Part shown: positions 52,327-54,078 of the stretch, piece after piece | Position numbering within the stretch: the first letter of the stretch is position 1 | Layout: every line of letters starts with the position of its first letter | NCBI RefSeq assembly: GCF_013823965.1 | Contig: NZ_PNNA01000044.1 | Coordinates: forward strand, 1-54,078 | From: Flavobacterium sp. | GTDB lineage: Bacteria > Bacteroidota > Bacteroidia > Flavobacteriales > Flavobacteriaceae | DNA length: 54,078 nucleotides | Direction: 5' to 3' | Position numbers and translations under genes: made by a program | The notes under the pieces: model-generated | Seen by the model: the letters and a program-made list of their open reading frames with translations, nothing else | Databases searched by the model: none | What the model was told of the DNA's origin: nothing

Positions 52327-53460
52327 ATGACTAAACCAAAAATACAACTCAATACCATTGAAGAAGCCATCGAAGCCATTCGTCAAGGTCAAATCATAAT
52401 TGTCGTGGATGATGAAGGTCGGGAAAATGAAGGCGATTTTCTGGCTGCTGCCGAGAAAGTAACCCCCGAAATGATCAATTTTATGGCTACCCACGGTCGT
52501 GGATTGATTTGTGCCCCATTGACGGAAAGCCGTTGCAAGGAATTAGGATTGCACGCGATGGTCAACAACAATACGGATCCCATGGAAACTGCTTTCACCG
52601 TTTCGGTAGATTTAAGAGGCCATGGCGTCACGACAGGAATATCTGCAGCCGACAGGGCACAAACCGTCTTGTCCTTGGTAGATCCAAACACCAAACCATA
52701 CGATTTGGCCAGACCAGGCCACATATTCCCATTAATAGCCAAACAGGGAGGCGTTTTAAGACGAACCGGACACACAGAAGCCGCCATAGATTTCGCACGA
52801 TTGGCGGGGTTTAAACCGGCCGGCGTGATTGTGGAAATCATGAATGAAGACGGCTCGATGGCACGATTGCCCGAATTGGTCAAAGTGGCCAAGAAATTCG
52901 ACTTGAAATTGGTTTCCATAGAAGATTTGGTTGCCTACCGAATGCAGCACGACAGTTTAATCATCAAGAAAGAAGATTTCGAGATTGAGACGCGTTTTGG
53001 CAACTTTAGACTGAGAGCCTACTTGCAAACCACCAACAATCGCATCCATATTGCCCTGACCAAAGGGACTTGGAACATTGGCGAGTCCGTGTTGACCCGC
53101 ATCAATGCCACCTTGATCAACAATGATATTTTAGGTACATTGACGAATGATGCGAACAAGAAATTATGCGATCTTTTTGAATTGATCAATGCCGAAGGAA
53201 AAGGCGCCGTTTTGTTCATCAATCAAGACACGCAATCTGTCGATTTATTGAACCGCATCGTTGAATTGAAAGAATTGCAAAGCAAAGGTATTTTCAAGGC
53301 TCCCCAAATCAAGATGGACAACAGGGATTTTGGGATTGGTGCCCAAATTTTACACGACATCGACATCTCGAAAATTCGTTTATTGTCAAATACCGAGCAA
53401 ACCAAACGCGTGGGAATGATTGGATACGGACTGGAAATTGAAGAATACGTACAATATTAA
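52327..53460 (+). CDS. ribB: RibBA-type 3,4-dihydroxy-2-butanone-4-phosphate synthase with degenerate RibA half
   Basis: 377 aa. Residues about 8-205 are a complete RibB, making 3,4-dihydroxy-2-butanone 4-phosphate from ribulose 5-phosphate for riboflavin: VVDDEGRENEGDF (metal and substrate), HGRGLICAPL and HTEAAIDFARLAGF. Residues about 215-377 have the fold of GTP cyclohydrolase II, with NRDFGIGAQIL and MIGYGLEIEEY retained, but the zinc-binding cysteine segment is replaced (RINATLINNDILG) and the QEGRG active-site motif is missing (NQDTQSVDLL). The C-terminal half is therefore probably not an active RibA. Last gene of the tpx-ftsK run. Confidence 0.92.
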   Translation: MTKPKIQLNTIEEAIEAIRQGQIIIVVDDEGRENEGDFLAAAEKVTPEMINFMATHGRGLICAPLTESRCKELGLHAMVNNNTDPMETAFTVSVDLRGHGVTTGISAADRAQTVLSLVDPNTKPYDLARPGHIFPLIAKQGGVLRRTGHTEAAIDFARLAGFKPAGVIVEIMNEDGSMARLPELVKVAKKFDLKLVSIEDLVAYRMQHDSLIIKKEDFEIETRFGNFRLRAYLQTTNNRIHIALTKGTWNIGESVLTRINATLINNDILGTLTNDANKKLCDLFELINAEGKGAVLFINQDTQSVDLLNRIVELKELQSKGIFKAPQIKMDNRDFGIGAQILHDIDISKIRLLSNTEQTKRVGMIGYGLEIEEYVQY

Positions 53461-53480
53461 GCCTATTTCTTCATTTTATT

Positions 53481-53506
53481 TTGGTTTTATTTTGACATAA
53501 AACCAA
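53481..53506. other. Hairpin after ribB
   Basis: A perfect 10-bp stem (53481-53490 / 53497-53506) with a 6-nt loop, 20 bp past the ribB stop. The downstream sequence is not a clear T run, so it is a weak terminator candidate only. Confidence 0.45.
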
Positions 53507-53565
53507 GGAAATGAAACCATTAAAAAACAGTATCCCAATAGCCGTTATTTTTATTAAAAATAGTT

Positions 53566-53596
53566 TTTGTAAAACAAAAAAAGGTTCTTATATTTG
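53566..53596 (+). promoter_or_regulatory. tRNA-Ser promoter
   Basis: TTTG (53566-53569), then exactly 19 nt, then TATATTTG (53589-53596). This is the textbook Bacteroidota arrangement, TTTG-N19-TAnnTTTG, and the only promoter in the window with both elements at consensus distance. The tRNA begins 32 bp after the box. Confidence 0.8.
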
Positions 53597-53628
53597 CAAC
53601 CGCAATCAGAAAATGATTGTGTCTTACT

Positions 53629-53713
53629 GGAGAAATGGCAGAGTGGTCGATTGCGGCAGTCTTGAAAACTGTTGACTGTAACAGGTCCGGGGGTTCGAAT
53701 CCCTCTTTCTCCG
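53629..53713 (+). tRNA. tRNA-Ser, anticodon TGA
   Basis: 85 nt up to the discriminator base. The acceptor stem pairs GGAGAAA (53629-53635) with TTTCTCC (53706-53712). The anticodon loop CTTGAAA (53661-53667) holds TGA at 53663-53665, closed by a 5-bp stem. A long variable arm, expected for class II tRNA-Ser, and the T-loop GGTTCGAATCC are visible. CCA is not encoded. Confidence 0.95.
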
Positions 53714-53720
53714 CTGAATT

Positions 53721-53761
53721 AAAACCCTAACGATTGATTTTCAATTAGTTAGGGTTTTTTA
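53721..53761 (+). terminator. Terminator after tRNA-Ser
   Basis: The 11-bp stem 53721-53731 / 53748-53758, extended by an inner 5-bp stem with a 3-nt loop, is followed by a T run. The A run at its other side makes it usable for the convergent minus-strand gene too. Confidence 0.85.
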
Positions 53762-53769
53762 TTTCTAAT

Positions 53770-53791
53770 TTTAGCCCACATTTAGCCCACA
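53770..53791. repeat. 11-bp tandem duplication
   Basis: TTTAGCCCACA occurs twice with no gap (53770-53780 and 53781-53791), between the tRNA terminator and the end of the minus-strand gene. A direct repeat next to a tRNA can mark a former integration site, but there is no integrase in view. Confidence 0.7.
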
Positions 53792-53807
53792 TTCTTACTA
53801 CACAACT

Positions 53808-54078
53808 TTAAAAATTATTTATAATTGAATAAAGTCCCTTTAGCCTGCTTTTAGCTTGTAAATTCCATTCCTGATACATTGGAAGCTTTTCACAAAAAAC
53901 GTCGTTATATGGCTTTGCATAGCCTTCTTTTATCATAATTTCGTTTAATTCCCTTCCATCATTTAATATTAAATATCCAAGTGATCTTCCATATTTATCA
54001 AAAAGATTATTATCTTCTTGTAATAAATTGCAAACATCCCCTATTTGTAGATTGGTTTTTAGAAATTCAAAAGACATA
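53808..54078 (-). CDS. Partial gene: staphylococcal-nuclease-like C-terminal segment
   Basis: Only the last ~89 codons are in the window; the reading frame continues beyond the right edge, so the apparent Met at 54077 is probably internal. The stretch DKYGRSLGYLILNDGRELNEIMIKEGYAKPY, then YQEWNLQAKSRLKGLYS, is like the C-terminal half of thermonuclease (SNase) domains. The catalytic Arg/Glu and N-terminus cannot be assessed. Such genes are common in accessory DNA. It converges on the tRNA-Ser terminator. Confidence 0.65.
   Translation of the reverse strand, partial: MSFEFLKTNLQIGDVCNLLQEDNNLFDKYGRSLGYLILNDGRELNEIMIKEGYAKPYNDVFCEKLPMYQEWNLQAKSRLKGLYSIINNF

Noticed and set aside
52389..52919. 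Long minus-strand open frame (176 codons) inside ribB
   Set aside because: It is antisense to a well-conserved gene, has no recognisable domain and no promoter or ribosome-binding context.
1..54078. CRISPR arrays, insertion sequences, prophage genes
   Set aside because: No regularly spaced repeats, transposase, integrase or phage structural genes were recognised in the window.

Overview
The window looks like a chromosomal segment of a low-GC Bacteroidota, most likely Flavobacterium or a close relative. The reasons are a SusC/SusD pair, a PorQ type IX secretion protein next to cmk, AT-rich DNA, promoters of the Bacteroidota TAnnTTTG type (a TATATTTG or TACTTTTG box 20-30 bases before many start codons), and the typical flavobacterial order tpx-dagK-ftsK-lolA-lptF/G-ribBA. 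All calls come from reading the sequence and translations; no database search was run.

Layout. Positions 1-8300 (minus strand) carry cmk, porQ, lon, a UMF1-type MFS protein and an APC amino-acid permease. From 8451 to 45348 lies one large catabolic locus. Its minus-strand arm holds a two-domain FAD/Fe-S D-2-hydroxyacid (probably D-lactate) dehydrogenase, a glucosamine-6-phosphate deaminase fused to a PIG-L deacetylase domain, and a DeoR-family regulator. Its plus-strand arm runs almost without gaps: susC, susD, GHL10 hydrolase, SSS symporter, esterase, metallophosphoesterase with beta-propeller, GH20, AmiE-like serine hydrolase, two tandem DUF1343/NamZ exo-muramidases, metallophosphoesterase, GH20, murQ, GH3-AmiE fusion lipoprotein, anmK, NagX-like DUF5009 membrane protein, a second GHL10, AmpG-like MFS, and cytoplasmic GH3/NagZ. 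From 45465 to 53460 follow redox genes (AhpC-type peroxiredoxin, thioredoxin, tpx) and housekeeping envelope genes ending in ribBA. The window closes with tRNA-Ser(TGA) and a truncated nuclease-like gene on the minus strand.

How it works together (inference). The enzyme set matches stepwise dismantling of peptidoglycan. Fragments would cross the outer membrane by SusCD. GHL10 (DigH-like), AmiE-like amidases, GH20 and GH3 N-acetylglucosaminidases and NamZ exo-muramidases would act on glycan and stem peptides outside the cytoplasm. SSS, AmpG and possibly NagX would handle the inner membrane. Cytoplasmic NagZ, AnmK and MurQ would yield GlcNAc-6-P plus D-lactate. NagB-PIG-L would convert the sugar to fructose-6-P and the FAD/Fe-S dehydrogenase would take D-lactate to pyruvate. 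It resembles a Bacteroidota version of the Bacillus subtilis murQ-amiE-nagZ-namZ operon, built into a polysaccharide utilization locus. No MurNAc kinase and no separate nagA are visible.

The most useful new observations are: a matching promoter architecture at nagB and susC (a 9-mer direct repeat with 10-bp period, 55-56 nt upstream of an identical TATATTTG box); a NagZ-AmiE fusion; the D-lactate dehydrogenase linkage; a decayed GH20 5' end between the symporter and the esterase; and a RibBA whose GTP cyclohydrolase II half lacks its zinc and active-site motifs.
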